Origin: Cristatella mucedo
Lineage: Eukaryota > Bryozoa > Phylactolaemata > Cristatellidae
NCBI GenBank assembly: GCA_009760855.2
Contig: WPIO01000003.1
Coordinates: forward strand, 11,115,001 to 11,179,000
Length of the DNA stretch: 64,000 nucleotides
Direction of reading: 5' to 3'
Shown here: positions 35,209 to 46,647 of the stretch, piece by piece
Position numbering within the stretch: the first letter of the stretch is position 1
Layout of the letters: every line of letters begins with the position of its first letter
Made by a program: the position numbers and the translations under genes
The notes under the pieces: model-generated
What the model was told of the DNA's origin: nothing
Seen by the model: the letters and a program-made list of their open reading frames with translations, nothing else
The model's database searches: none

Positions 35209-35617
35209 ATTTATTATATTTATTTAGGTCCTGCTGTGTTGCAGCTAAAAGTATTTCTGGGCTTTGAGTGGCAATGTTTTATAATTTTATAAGCCCACAA
35301 AGAGAGTGATCTCTCAGGGTCTTTCTTAGACACCAGTTCATGAACTGACTCCGCTCGCTCGTGCTTGCACACGCGTTCCTGGCTCCGGAGCAGCGCTCGC
35401 GAGCACCTGCACCTTGTCATAGCCCATCGGAACACGCCGCGGTCGCGGCAATAGCCAATGAATGATTTTCTTACCGCTGTTCCATTGACAGCTGCATTCG
35501 GTTGATTTCCGTGGTCTTCACTACGCCGGGCAATTATCAGCGAAAAGTGTCGAAGATGGCTGATTGCGGCGGCTAAAGGCGTTTGCTTCCGGTGTCAGTA
35601 TCTGTAACAATTATAAT

Positions 35618-35668
35618 GTCATTCGTATAGCGCCCTAAGAGAAATAAATCTCTTCAGAGGCACTTTGA
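35618..35668 (-). repeat. SINE-A or LINE tail fragment
   Basis: The minus strand shows the hairpin-type tail: aagtgcctctgaagagattt...cttagggcgctata. The head is absent. Confidence 0.5.
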
Positions 35669-35734
35669 AAAAATTCTATAAATGAGGCACGCTCGTTTCT
35701 TGGGGAGAAGATGCACACTGTCAGCACGCGTAAT

Positions 35735-35882
35735 GTAACGTGGTGTATCTCCGTCTTTAACTCCATAAAGCCGCAAAGACTATGTGGGTGTTATGCAGCG
35801 GAGAGTTTTGTATAGCGCACTCACAGCCCAAGCGGCTTTCGGTACGCATTCGGTAGCCAACCAGACTCGTAGCTCTCCAGAC
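35735..35882 (-). repeat. Unclassified repeat C, inverted short copy
   Basis: Contains gtatctccgtctttaactcc and caagcggctttcggtacgca, in the same order as at 17.46-17.62 kb. Confidence 0.5.
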
Positions 35883-35984
35883 CGGCAGTGTATGTAATTT
35901 TTATTTCTTCAATCGCGCCCGCCGCGACAGCTAGTCACGCCACGCTTGCACTGTTGAGACTCCCAACTTCCATTTCATTCATAG

Positions 35985-36118
35985 CGGGTTTGGCCCAGTG
36001 GTTATGGTCCTCACGCTCCGACCAAGCTCTGGCCGAAGTCGTGGGCTCGAGTCCCGTGACATACGTGAAGCGCCTGAATGGAGAGTAGGTTCTCTTAGGG
36101 GACTATGCAAATGAACTA
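35985..36118 (+). repeat. SINE-A copy
   Basis: A box tggcccagtggttatggtcc, B box gtcgtgggctcgagtcccgt, tail gaagcgcctgaatggagagt...ctcttaggggactatgcaaatga. The 3' side of the hairpin is mutated. Confidence 0.7.
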
Positions 36119-36839
36119 TGTTATGTACCTGTATGGGTTTACAACATCATAAATAATTTTACCTGCTGTCTACCAAAGCATTGCGGCAGGGCTCGCTGTT
36201 GCTGTTCTGTCTGCCGAAAAAAAAGATTGCGAGGCGCTTCTTTGCGCCTTTCTAAGTTGCTCCGCGGCGTTCTATACGGTCTAGGCGAACGAGACCTTCA
36301 TCGATGAAGAACTCTGCAGACACGACGCCGCAGGACTTTGCATTACAAATTGGGAGAGGCGTTTTTGGTGCGCTTTCTTGTCAGCAAATCTCTTGTCGAT
36401 TGGTTTCAGTGTTGTGCGCTGCCATTATGCGGCACGCTAGTTCAGTCGCTGCGTTCATTAAGCTCGCTATAATTCGTACGCGGACACGCAAGTAATACGC
36501 GAGCTTCTGAGCCTTCAGACTATTGTTTACAGCAGCCTGGAGGCGAGCGCACATTCATGCCTGCGACCTTGACATGCAAGTGGAGCACTTACCGCACGGG
36601 CGAGCTGGACGTGGAGCTACACGATCCGTGCTGCAGCATGGCTGTACCCGATCGCTGGCAAGCGCGGGCTGGTTTAGTTTAGCGACCAGCCATGAATATC
36701 AGTTATTGTTCGGTAAGAATGATGCGCGGCGAATAGTCGAACCGCAGCGCTGGCTGGGGCTCAGAGTGACGCTGGTGTCTAATGAGTTAGAGCTTTGCTT
36801 TGGGAGCTGTTGGCGTGTAGCCACGAGATGGGCTGACAA

Positions 36840-37245
36840 CGAAACCAACTTACAAGTTGTGGGCAAGCCTCGCGTTACTCTGAAATTGGAAAACCAGTTA
36901 CTCAAAGCGGGCTTGACAGGCACTTCTCCTGGAGTGTCTACAATCAAAATCCCGGTGCCTTGCTCCAAAGTGACTTTTCCACTGGACAAATAAATCCGCT
37001 CCGCAGTCAAGTCTTCTGGCTTTCATCTCCATTCCATCATTGCAAAAAAGAAAATCCGGGTCCGCCCAGACAAGGATGCCACATCCAAGTTGATCTCATG
37101 CATCTATGACATCTCGTCTCGACTTCTGCGTATTGCTTGCTTGCAGCTCTGCTGACTTGTGCAATTCAAAGGCGCTTCGAGTTATTGCAAACCTCTGCAG
37201 CTAGGTCTGTCGCACGTGTCGTGAGCGTCGCAGTGGCCACTTATG
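36840..37245 (+). mobile_element. Old LINE fragment beside the CpG island
   Basis: Diverged copy of the LINE segment around 14.43-14.8 kb: gttgtgggcaagcctcgcgt, ccaaagtgacttttccactg, gacatctcgtctcgacttct and gtcgtgagcgtcgcagtggc. It ends abruptly where the GC-rich island begins. Confidence 0.7.
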
Positions 37246-38039
37246 TCGCGCCACATCGCCCGCCGAACGCGGCGTCCAGCTCCTCCGACACTATATCCGC
37301 CTGCGAAGCCCTTTCTGCTCGCAGCGAGTCGAGCAAGTGCCCGACGGAGCCGCAGGCGCTCGCCGGTCCCCACGGCTGGCGGCAGCGGAGGCGCCGCCTG
37401 CATTGGTTGGCTCTCTGTTCGGCCACCAGTGGGCCGCCGCCGCCGACGGCTGGGAAAGCGCTCGACTTGCTCGCCAGTCACCGTCGCGCCCGGCGCTCTG
37501 CCGGCGGTAGGAGTATCGGACCGGGCGGCGGCTCGGAGCAGGCCGCGCGGCGCGGCCGCTCGGCAGCGGCTCGGAGCAGGCCGCGCGGCGGCGGCGGCTC
37601 GGAGCAGGCGAACCCGCTGCCCTGCAGCGAGTCGAGCCCGACGGCCGGCCCGCCGTCCCGTGACGCCGTCGGCAAACACGCTCGCCATTGTTCAGTTGCG
37701 CGGAGACGCGTTTTTCGAGGCCGATCGACAAACGGCGGCATGGCCCGACACTGGCTCGAAGGCCGCCGGGAATTAATGGCGGCTGAGCGCTGCTGCCGAA
37801 GAAGCTGATTGCAGCCGACGACGGCGGTGGAAGGCGGTGTCGCAGCGGAAGAAGTAGCAGAGGCAGGTGGCGAGCGTCGGCTAGCTGCGCTGTGTAGAGA
37901 CGTCGCCGTCCGCGCCGCCGGCGGTTTTCGGAGGGAAGCCGGACGAGGAGGAGGAGGAGGAGCAGCAGCAGCCTACTTCAGGCCGCCAGAGAGCGCGAGC
38001 TCGCGCGCGAAGCAGCCGGGCGATCGGTGAGCTTCGAAG

Positions 38040-38091
<52 letters not shown>

Positions 38092-38250
38092 ACCGCCGCC
38101 GCCCGACGATCTGAGTTCGGCGGAGGAGCGAGTCGAACGCCGGCCGCGGAGCCGCTCCGATCGCACGCGATCGAGGCGGACTTTTCGGCTGCGGCGAGGA
38201 AGCGCTCCTAGGCGCGCGGCGATCGTCGCGGGCGGCGGGAAGAGGCGCGA
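37246..38250. promoter_or_regulatory. CpG island, probable promoter/5' UTR of gene B
   Basis: About 1 kb of very GC- and CpG-rich sequence directly precedes the first traced codon of gene B; the rest of the intergenic region is much poorer in CpG. Such islands mark promoters in animals with methylated genomes. It contains (CAG)16 at 38042-38089. Long ORFs on both strands are low-complexity Arg/Ala/Gly/Ser sequence and are not believed. Because gene A runs the other way to the left, a bidirectional promoter is possible but unproven. Confidence 0.55.
38042..38089. repeat. (CAG)16 trinucleotide repeat
   Basis: Sixteen uninterrupted CAG units on the plus strand, 162 bp before the first ATG of gene B. 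A frame exists that reads it as poly-Gln, but that frame differs from gene B's, so it is more likely 5' UTR or promoter sequence. Confidence 0.95.
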
Positions 38251-39876
38251 ATGGCGGCCGCCGCGTGCGCCTTCGTACCGCTGTACGCGTTGCTCGCGAA
38301 CACGACGGTCCGGCTCGGGACGATCAACTTGACGACGGCAATCAACAGCGAGCCGTATCCGGCCATCTATCCTGGACAGATAGCCAACGTTAGCGTGTCC
38401 GCCCTGCTGCCGGACATCATCTTCAACACCACGGCCGTGGGCGGCGGCGGCACGTACCGGCTCGAGATCGACGTCGGCGCTGCAGACGCGCTGCTCGCCA
38501 TTGGCGGCGGCGGTGCGACGCTGAGTCCGAGCGCCCTGTTCCAGCAGGTGGCCAGCTATTCCAGCGTAAGCGCAGACGGGCTTGCGAGCTACGTCGTCGA
38601 CTTCAGCGTGATCAACTCGTCGTCATCGGCCTCGCTGGGAAACCTGACGAAGTCGGCATCGCTCGGCTTGACGCTGACGTTCCCCGACTACGCCAGTCAC
38701 GGAGCTGTTTCGGTGAACGCGACAGCCGCGCTGACGCCGTGGAGCTGGCTAAGCTGGGATTTGACGGATGCGAACAACTGGGAGCAGAGCCTATTCAATG
38801 CCACTGTCAACGTCACTGGCTACCGCAGCTTCGGACCGATAGGCGCGAATCTCGCCACGCCCAATGCCTGCAGCCTTGTGAACGACAGCTTCGTGAAGCT
38901 GAGCGATTGGGCGAGCGTGAGCCAGTGCACGCGCTGCGTTTCCCTTCAGACCGGCTCGTCGTCGAAGGCGTCCTCCGTCGCGACGATCGTCAATCTGGAT
39001 CCGCAGCCGTGCGGCATAGTGCCTAACTACACTTCCTTCTCAAACGTCCGCGTCGCTAGTGCCAACGTCGCGGCGAGCACGCCGCTCTCGCCCGACGTCG
39101 CTGCCGCCGGTCAGCAGACTGCTCAGCTAACCATTGGGCAGAGAGCCAACATCACGCTCCAGGTCAGCCTGCCGTCGCAACTCCTCTCCGACCGTCGCCT
39201 TCGTCCTCTGACGTACTACATGAGGATGACCGTCGACCTTGACCCGTCGATGTTGCTACCCACTCAAAACGTTAGCCTGCGCACGGACGCGCTCATCAGC
39301 GTGCAGAGTCCGCTTTCGACGAGCAAGAGCGGCAGCCAGATTCAGTCGACCTTCAGCTTCATTCTCAACCCCCAGGTGGCGCTCGGAGGCAGCTTCGAGT
39401 TCGGCCTGGACACGGGATTCGTTGACTCCGCCGATCCGGGCACGTACGTCTACGCGGCGACGTTCGATCTAGTGCCGTGGAACTGGATTTACTGGAACCT
39501 GAACGATTCGTACACGTGGGAGCAGAACGTCAGCCGGACGCACGGCGGCAACCTGAGCCAGTACACCGCCTGGGGAGCATTGCCCGACGGCACCGAACTC
39601 ACGTTTCCGAACGGGTGCTCGCTCGTGACATCAAATTTCAGCACGCTGACGCTGTGGTCGCAAGTCGGAGCGTGCCAGCGCTGCGCGTTCCGTGAGACGT
39701 CGGCAGTGCGTAGCAGTCCGCCCGTGTCGTCCGCGCTGCAGCTTCTCGGCCCGGTGCTCGTCGCGACCACGTCAACTGCACCGCCGAGTCCAATGCAGGC
39801 CGGCCAGAGTTTCGACTGGTTCGTCAATATTAGCCACGTGACTGCGAGCTCTACCAGAAAGGCCTCGGACGTGCAG
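38251..39876 (+). CDS. Gene B exon b1: first exon with two Trp/Cys-rich repeats
   Basis: Begins at the first ATG of the frame (MAAAACAFVPLYALLA, a weak signal-peptide candidate without basic n-region) and runs 542 codons to donor CAG|GTGAGT in phase 0. It holds two copies of a roughly 220-residue repeat. Their conserved C-terminal blocks are PWSWLSWDLTDANNWEQ and PWNWIYWNLNDSYTWEQ, each followed about 35 residues later by N-A/G-C-S-L-V and then C-x-R-C (CTRC, CQRC). The final 40 residues contain QAGQSFDWFVNISH and KASDVQ and are equivalent to the end of an epsilon exon. There are about 18 sequons. The true start could lie in an unseen upstream exon. Confidence 0.85.
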
Positions 39877-40465
39877 GTGAGTCCATGTATTGCACTGCCG
39901 CCGCGGTTTTCGCTGGTCGTCGCTGACGAAATCGCGAACTCGTTGCCGCCGTAGCCGGCGCCACCGCAGCCGCGCTTTGAGCGATGTGAGTGCGGCCGCG
40001 CAAGCAGCCTCGCAAACACAACCAATGCAATGTAATGTAGGAGTGGCAAATCTTCTTGCAAAAGATTAGTAGCGCGCTTAGTCGAGGCGCGATTGCAACA
40101 CGTGACGCAATTTTTGTCCCTGGGTTGCAGCTACTATTTTCTAATAGTTTATGCCTTGCAAGTATAGAAAAATGGCCGGCATTCCCAAAAACTCTACTTC
40201 TGCCACCAGTGTAGTGATACATTGCAAGCTACCAATTTTCGATGAGAAAACTGAAAAATTGATGTCTTGCGGTTCCTATTTAGCGAGAAAGAACGCCTTA
40301 GCGCTACTACGCGATCTCGCTTGGGGGTGTTCAGCTCCATCCAAGTGCAGCTGAAGGTTCGTCATATATTTCTTTCCATTTATTTTCAGCGCAAGCAGCT
40401 GCAGCTCTTTTCATTGTGACCGGAAGCCAAGTTAAAATCATTATGGCGCTACTTTGCTAGCCAAC

Positions 40466-40612
40466 GTGGTTTGGCCCAGAGATTATGGCGCTCGCTTTTA
40501 ACCGTGTTCAACTTTAAGACTGAGTTGATGGGCTCAAATCCTGCGGCACCTATGAAGCGCCAGAGTGAGACGGAGATTCAGTTCTCTTATGGCACTATAC
40601 AAACGAGTTATA
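40466..40612 (+). repeat. SINE-A copy
   Basis: Head tggcccagagattatggcgc, B-box region gatgggctcaaatcctgcgg, tail gaagcgccagagtgagacgg...tatggcactatacaaacga. Confidence 0.65.
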
Positions 40613-40954
40613 GCTCGTAGGTACTGCACGGAATTCAGAGAGGGGAGTCCTGAGGGATTTCTATCGAGAGACAGAAGTCCAAAATGCATGATGCTACGAA
40701 ATGGACTCTCTGATCTTGTCTATTTTGCTGACAAAGAAGTTTGAGAATCGATCTGCTAGATCGCCTTAAGGATCACTAGGCAAGGAGCTAACCCTAGGAG
40801 CGGTTTAGGAGATGGTTGATCGTAGACATCAGCACATTTCAATTGTGCATCTGCGTTGTAACAATGCTTTTTATAGGAGCTAGGCTTAGCCTTAGCGAGG
40901 ACTGATTGATATAATACCGTAGTCATCGTATGCCTGTCGACGGACACTCAGTCC

Positions 40955-41700
40955 TGATCCCGTGTATGCTTTTTTAAGATTTCGCTTAGTAGACCTAGTT
41001 AGTTTAATGTCTGTGGTAAACTATAGGCCGTCTGGGCGAGGCAGCACAGTGCGCTTAGTCAGAGGAACAAACTCGTCGAGCATGTCAGTGCAGTGTCGTG
41101 TTGTAGCATTCTCCCAATGGTGTCTGGTCAAAAGGGGATTGTGTAGCAAGGGTGAAGAATGTGTTTTCTCGCGGATAGCATCGACGTCAAGGGTCTTGAG
41201 GCTTGGCGATTCAAATTTGACTTTAGCTGTGGAGGAGGGCACACACTGCCGGCTGAGCGACATCAGCATGTGGTCATACGAGCATAATTTTCTAATATCA
41301 GGGAATGATAGCATACAGTTGTGGGAAAATATTTGATCGAGTGTATGACCCTTGTTGTGATTAGAGTCGTAAACATGAGCCACATGAGAAAATGAGTCAG
41401 AGTCAGTGCGAGAAATTAGGCACTTAAGGCATCATTTAATTTGTCAAAATGAATGTTGAAATTAGTCAAAACAAGAGAAGATCCTTTTCTTGCACACACA
41501 ATCGAAATTAAATCAGAGAAATAGTCTGAGATAAAGGAAGAGATGCGACAGTTTACGGCCACACTCGACTGCTTGCTGTCGGAGGAACTCCAAACAAGAA
41601 ATTCGAGAGACTGTTTCGAGGGGAATGCAAACGCTTTAAAATTGAGGGAGGAGCATGCAATAATAGTGACTCATCTATCAGTCTAGATTTATTTCGGGGT
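40955..41700 (-). mobile_element. LINE endonuclease-linker relic without RT
   Basis: The minus strand encodes an L-V-L-T-N-F-N-I-H-F-D block like the G-D-F-N-x-H motif of APE-type LINE endonucleases, then HNKGHTLDQIF (the G-H-T-L-D motif), D-H-M-L-M, and a linker ending T-V-L-P-R-P-D-G-L. The RT domain that should follow is missing. A stop interrupts the segment near 41435. It could be the 5' half of the same LINE family whose 3' halves litter the window. Confidence 0.65.
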
Positions 41701-42051
41701 ATGGAAGAAAGACAAGTCTGTCGGAGTGGCGTTGGTTGTGTTCAAGCAGTTAGTCGATTTCAGCCAGTTCACGATCCAGGCAAACAGCTAGAGATTGTCG
41801 TAAATATACGTGTCACGTATTAGCAGATTTATTTCACGCTGATCGAGAATTACCAAAGACAAGCGTTAAGATGGGCCGCCGGGGTTAGAGAAGGCCGGAT
41901 GACCAGTAAGTTAGAGTGATTCACCGAAGCGCTTGAGAGATCACAGAGTAGCAAATAAAATTATTTGGAATCAAGTCGGAATGAACAATTCTTTGTCGCC
42001 ATGCTCCTGTGGCAAAGATGACGCGCTGCAAATAATACGTAAGTGTTTAAC

Positions 42052-42157
42052 TCTTCAATTGCATTTCACTTTACAGCAAATGTAAAGCGCCTAGAGAGAG
42101 ATTAAGTTCTCTGAGGGCGCTTTATCAAGTGAATTATTATTATTATTATTATTATTA
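42052..42157 (+). repeat. LINE 3' tail
   Basis: caaatgtaaagcgcctagag, then gattaagttctctgagggcg, ctttatcaagtgaatt and (ATT)n: essentially identical to the end of the 15.3 kb LINE, so young. Confidence 0.85.
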
Positions 42158-42447
42158 ACTAAACCATGTACACGTTAGATTTGACTTCCGGTATTTAAGT
42201 TTAAGGTCTATATGATATTTTTAATATATAAGTGTTGAGACTATTAGTTTATGTACACACAATTTACTCGTTAATACACATAATATATATTCGTAATATA
42301 TAACTTAAGGGACTATTAGTCGTAATTATTATTCCATGTAAATATCCCTACACATGGCTTTGCCCAGCCCGCGGCTTCGTCCTATTCACGACGCGTTGGT
42401 TATACATGTACTTAAAAACAAGCGGCTGTACATTATATACCAATGGG

Positions 42448-42503
42448 ATATATATATGTATATATATATATATATATATATCTATATACATATATATATA
42501 TAT
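42448..42503. repeat. (TA)n microsatellite
   Basis: Alternating TA with a few interruptions, self-complementary. Confidence 0.9.
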
Positions 42504-42974
42504 TACCACGTTAAAAAATAATACGTATTTGTAATATTCAAGCTACATGTATATTAATTTTAAATAATTGTTCTGAAAAGTCACCCTACGTGCTGCTTGA
42601 TGCGAATAATATTTAAGCTCCACAATTAGCTTCACATTTAGGGTTCACATTTAGTCAGATAGTAATGCAAATAAATTGGAAGTAAAATGCCTTTCCTTTG
42701 GAGTTGAAGAAGAGCTATTACGCTTTCTCTAATCTTTCACGTTCACCCAAAGAAATCCACTCCACGAGGCTATGTTTAAGAAGCTCTGCATTGTACTCGG
42801 CGTAAGACCACGGTCTTTTAGCATATTGCTGAGGCTTTTCAGCTTGTGGACGTACGAGTTTCACTCTTCTGCCGCATCTGGGAAAATATAATTGAAGATC
42901 GGAAATATCTACCTCGCTGTCTGACTTGCTGCTCTCTCCTGAAGATGGCCCACCAGTCTCCGGAGGGGGAAGCT

Positions 42975-43147
42975 CAGGGCTGATGACTCACTGGGCAAGG
43001 TGGTTGCTTTTCACGACCACGGCCCCCGAGGTCGTGGGTTCCAATCCTGTGGTTGGCGATCCTTTATCGCCACTGCAAGCGGTGGTGATAGCCGTAAAGG
43101 CTCTTCTGTCGCTATACCAAAAGAGGCTGTTAATTAGGCTAGTAGTT
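42975..43147 (+). repeat. SINE-B copy
   Basis: Head ctgggcaaggtggttgcttt, B box gaggtcgtgggttccaatcc, body gatcctttatcgccactgca and agcggtggtgatagccgtaa, tail gaggctgttaattaggctag. Confidence 0.75.
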
Positions 43148-44235
43148 TTTTTTACTGGGGCAATTCATGAAGAGGAATGTGTGGATCCATGATGCGAGGC
43201 TCTACTCTTGTCAGTTCGACCTCTGTAAGCGTCCGCCGTGCGGAAGTAGCTGCCGCTTCAGTGGCTCCAGTCGCTTCACGCTGAACTCTTGGAATAGATT
43301 ACTTCACGGCTCTCATTTCCCCCAAACCAGCTTGTACGCATACATGCATTATGTAAATTAAAAAAATACTAAATTTCAGACTCTACAGAGTGTTGCGAAA
43401 GAAATTGCACCTAGCGAGCAGCTATCTATTTCACTTTACCTTCAAGTGCTCTGTTGAAGTGTTCGAATGTGAAATGAGGTGATCGGGGCATGCCTTGATG
43501 ACAACCATGCCAAAGTATAATTTGCATGTCATGCACATTGTTGCAGACGCTTTCACGGAGCAATTTTACGTCTTGATTAATTGTCGTAACACCTAGTAAA
43601 ATGCATCTTCTGGGTTCAAGCAATCTCTTAATGGCATGTCCATTAAACATGGCTATTAACCAATCTTTTCTTACTCTGGAATAACATAAATTAAAATATT
43701 CTTTTAAGGCATCTCTACTGTTTAAATTAAATATTCCTTTAAGGCACCTCTACTGTTACACTACAGTGGACACTAATCGACAATACTATGTCCACCTAGC
43801 TCTTACTAGTTCAGGTTGCTCGACAACAAGTGCTGTATGTGCAAACCTGACACCTGAATCATGCCAAACGGCAAAAATTGGATAGTTTCAAAATATTCCT
43901 ATCCTGACCACAGAAGCAAAGTTGTTGTGGAAAAATAGCAATTTTCTATTTATTGTAGGGAAGGGATTACGAAATCATGCGCTTTGTACCCAAAGAAAAT
44001 AAATCGAAGACCCTTACCTATCAGTTAGAAATAAACGCACGTTATAATTCGTGTTATTTGCACGAATAGCATATCTGGGGCCTCTGTTGAAATGCTTGTG
44101 AACTATATCTGCATGCGAACCTTGATTGATGCCAACGTGCACCAGACGGCTTCCGCACTAAGCCTTCTTTCCATGTGCATACTGACAACCAATTTTCCGT
44201 GCAATAGAGCTTGATTCAACGTTGGCTTTTTATAG

Positions 44236-44503
44236 GTGACAATTTATTTGAATAGCAAATGGATCTTCAACGCATCGTCGCTACTTGCCCAGTGTACTGG
44301 AAACGCTTCTTGCAATGTATCGATAAACTATGCGCTGGATTTAATCAACATAAATCTCCTGACGCCGCTGAATGTCAATGACAGCCTGGTAATCAAAGCT
44401 AGCGCCAGGCTGCCAGATGACTTGCAAATAATCCTGGGGAATTTCGACCGAGGCTCCGCCGTCAATTTTTTATATGCTGACGTGACCCCGGAGGGCACGA
44501 AAG
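44236..44503 (+). CDS. Gene B exon b2 (beta type, module 1)
   Basis: Acceptor ggctttttatag, donor AAAG|GTACGC; phase 0 start, 89 codons plus 1 nt. Begins VTIYLNSKWIFNASS and contains N-A-S and N-V-S sequons, a Cys pair, and A-R-L-P-D-D-L. It follows the V-Q end of exon b1 exactly as b6 follows b5 and b10 follows b9. Confidence 0.85.
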
Positions 44504-46168
44504 GTACGCAAAGTAATTTGCAGCGAAATGAGTGCACCACTTTACGACCAGGGCTCGAAGTGGCTAAGATGACACGGTGAGCAAGGCTACGTAAAAAATT
44601 TATCGTCGCCACCTGTCTCATGACTTGATGATTGCTCCAGGCTCACCGTACAGTCCTGGCGACTCAGAAGTTTCGGTTTAAACGCTGCTAACGACCGCGC
44701 GCGCAGAAAGAGGGCTTGGAGGTCTTGGAGGACCGAGCGCCTCGGGTATCCAGAAATGCACGTGCAATGCACGCTGTTCCATGTCTGAGTGCACGAGTAT
44801 GCGCTAGGAGATGCATTGGTCAATGCTCAAAATACGCAGCTCGAAGAATTGCTGGGGTGCTACCATTCTCAGAGGCAGTAGCTCGCTAACTTCAGACCGA
44901 GCTTGAAGTTGGTCTCTTTCCATTACTATCCAAGCCCTGCAGGCTGGGTGAGATGTATTTACGTTTAGTTCGAATTGTATGTTAACTGTTACATATTCGC
45001 ATTCGTTTCAATTCAAGTGCATGTCGTGAATGCGCAGGATGAAAATCGCGAACCTCTGAATCACTGGCCTTGTTAATGTAGCGGCAGAAGAGCCTCAGAG
45101 GGGCTTTATGGGAAAGCCGCTATGGCCAGCAGTAGCGGAGCCAGGTTGGTGGACTCGTGGGGCGGGGGCAAGACCCGCAAAATTTCAATGTGCGGGTGAG
45201 ACCTGCAAGATTTTCATGTAAGGAGCTAGAGTCAAAATTAATGAACAATTGTAGAGCAAAGTCACGGTGTTTACTCGACGCGAACTCTGCGGTTGCTCAT
45301 CGAGCTGAATTAAGACATAATTTCGTCCTTGGTGATAGTTGAGGGTCGTAGGAATTGGGGAACGGATCGGATCGCTGCTCGTTGTAGGAGTTAAAAAGCC
45401 CCCTTCTTCGCTGGCTTCGCCACCGTTTAGGGCAGTGATTCTCAACTTTCCTAATGCCGCGACCCTTTAATACTGTTCCTCACGTTGTGGCGAACTCCAA
45501 CCATAAAGTTATTATGTGCAAAATGTGGAATTGCATGTTTTCAGATGGTCTTAGGCGACCCCTATGAATGGATCGTTCGAGCCCCACATGAAGGGGTCGC
45601 TACCCACAGGTTGAGAACCGCTGGTTTAGGGCCAGGTTTAGTGCAGAGCCTTTTGGAGCTAGAGCGCGCACCTGCTGCTGTACTCGAATTCATAGCATTC
45701 ATGGCCGCGAAGTTCGAGCACCTTCTCCTCGTGTGCGTGCGTTCGCATCTCTGCAAGTCTCTGGACCTGCTTATACGCGGCGAAGGCGTGAATACTTGCA
45801 CACGGCGTGCACCGCCCGCATGCGTGGCATGCACCACCCGCGTGGCATGCACCACCCGCATTCGTGTCCGCGCGCGAACGCCCATATCGTTTTCGAGCTG
45901 CTTCCCCACAGTCTTCCGTGTCCAAAAGAGAAAGAGCGCTCATCATGCGACGAGAGCCCTCCGTTTCCCGCTCGGTGCATAGCAATCAATCAGCTCCTCT
46001 GACCAGTGGCCCCAGCAGCTGCCTCGCGGCGTCGCGGGGCGTTTCTGCAGCTCATCGAGCCTCCCCGCCGAGGCTCCTCTCGGCATTCCTGCGGTCGGTC
46101 GAGCGAACCCTGCTGAGGCATCGAGCGCGCCGACTGCTAAATGACCTGCAATTCCTTCTTTTGAGCAG

Positions 46169-46333
46169 TGAGCCGCCAACAATTCGGCTACATAGTCGCT
46201 AACGTGAAGGGCCTCGACGTAACTGACGGCGCCTACTTCAATCCGTCACCGTGGAAGCACAGCGAGCAGCGAAGTACTCGGTTCACGATGTCTGTACCGT
46301 TTGGGAAAGCTACCGGCTTCTATCTAAAGCTCA
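46169..46333 (+). CDS. Gene B exon b3 (gamma type, module 1)
   Basis: Acceptor ccttcttttgagcag; 2 nt complete a Val codon, then 54 codons plus 1 nt to donor CTCA|GTGAGA. Begins SRQQFGYIVANVKGLDV and ends R-S-T-R-F-T-M-S-V-P-F-G, matching the gamma exons b7 and b11. Confidence 0.8.
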
Positions 46334-46423
46334 GTGAGATAGCGCTCGTCGTCATTGACCCCTGGGAGGTTGCAGTGTCTACGTCGTCCGATTAATGTAA
46401 ATGCAGCTCCTACATTTTTTTAG

Positions 46424-46647
46424 GAGTGCGACCTTTACTAGACGTCGGCCCTGCCTTGAGGAACTACTCGTTTACGATCACGGCTGAGCAGACCAATTTG
46501 TCGATTGCTGGCCCTCCCAGCGCAGCGGCCGACCAGATCAGTGTAATATCTTCTCCATCGGACAGCCGTACCGACATTCAGTCACCAAGCTACACTATCA
46601 CCAATTCACCACAGAATGGAATTAGCCCTTCGACCATGGCGCTTACC
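46424..46647 (+). CDS. Gene B exon b4 (delta type, module 1)
   Basis: Acceptor ctacatttttttag; 2 nt complete an Arg codon, then 74 codons to donor ACC|GTAAGT, phase 0. Begins VRPLLDVGPALRNYSF and ends S-P-S-T-M-A-L-T, like the delta exon b8 (S-P-A-M-L-S-F-T). Confidence 0.8.

Larger units (their letters stand above)
39877..44235. other. Intron b1-b2
   Basis: 4.36 kb. Contains a SINE-A (40.47 kb), a minus-strand LINE endonuclease relic (40.96-41.7 kb), a LINE 3' tail (42.05 kb), an AT microsatellite (42.45 kb) and a SINE-B (42.98 kb). A 36 bp near-perfect tandem repeat lies at about 43683-43758. Confidence 0.7.

Noticed and set aside
37182-37808. Long ORFs on both strands in the CpG island
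   Set aside because: Low-complexity Arg/Ala/Ser/Gly/Pro sequence in several frames at once, typical of GC-rich non-coding DNA.
38027-38332. ORF with poly-Gln from the CAG tract
   Set aside because: Different frame from gene B, basic low-complexity continuation, overlapping the better-supported coding start.
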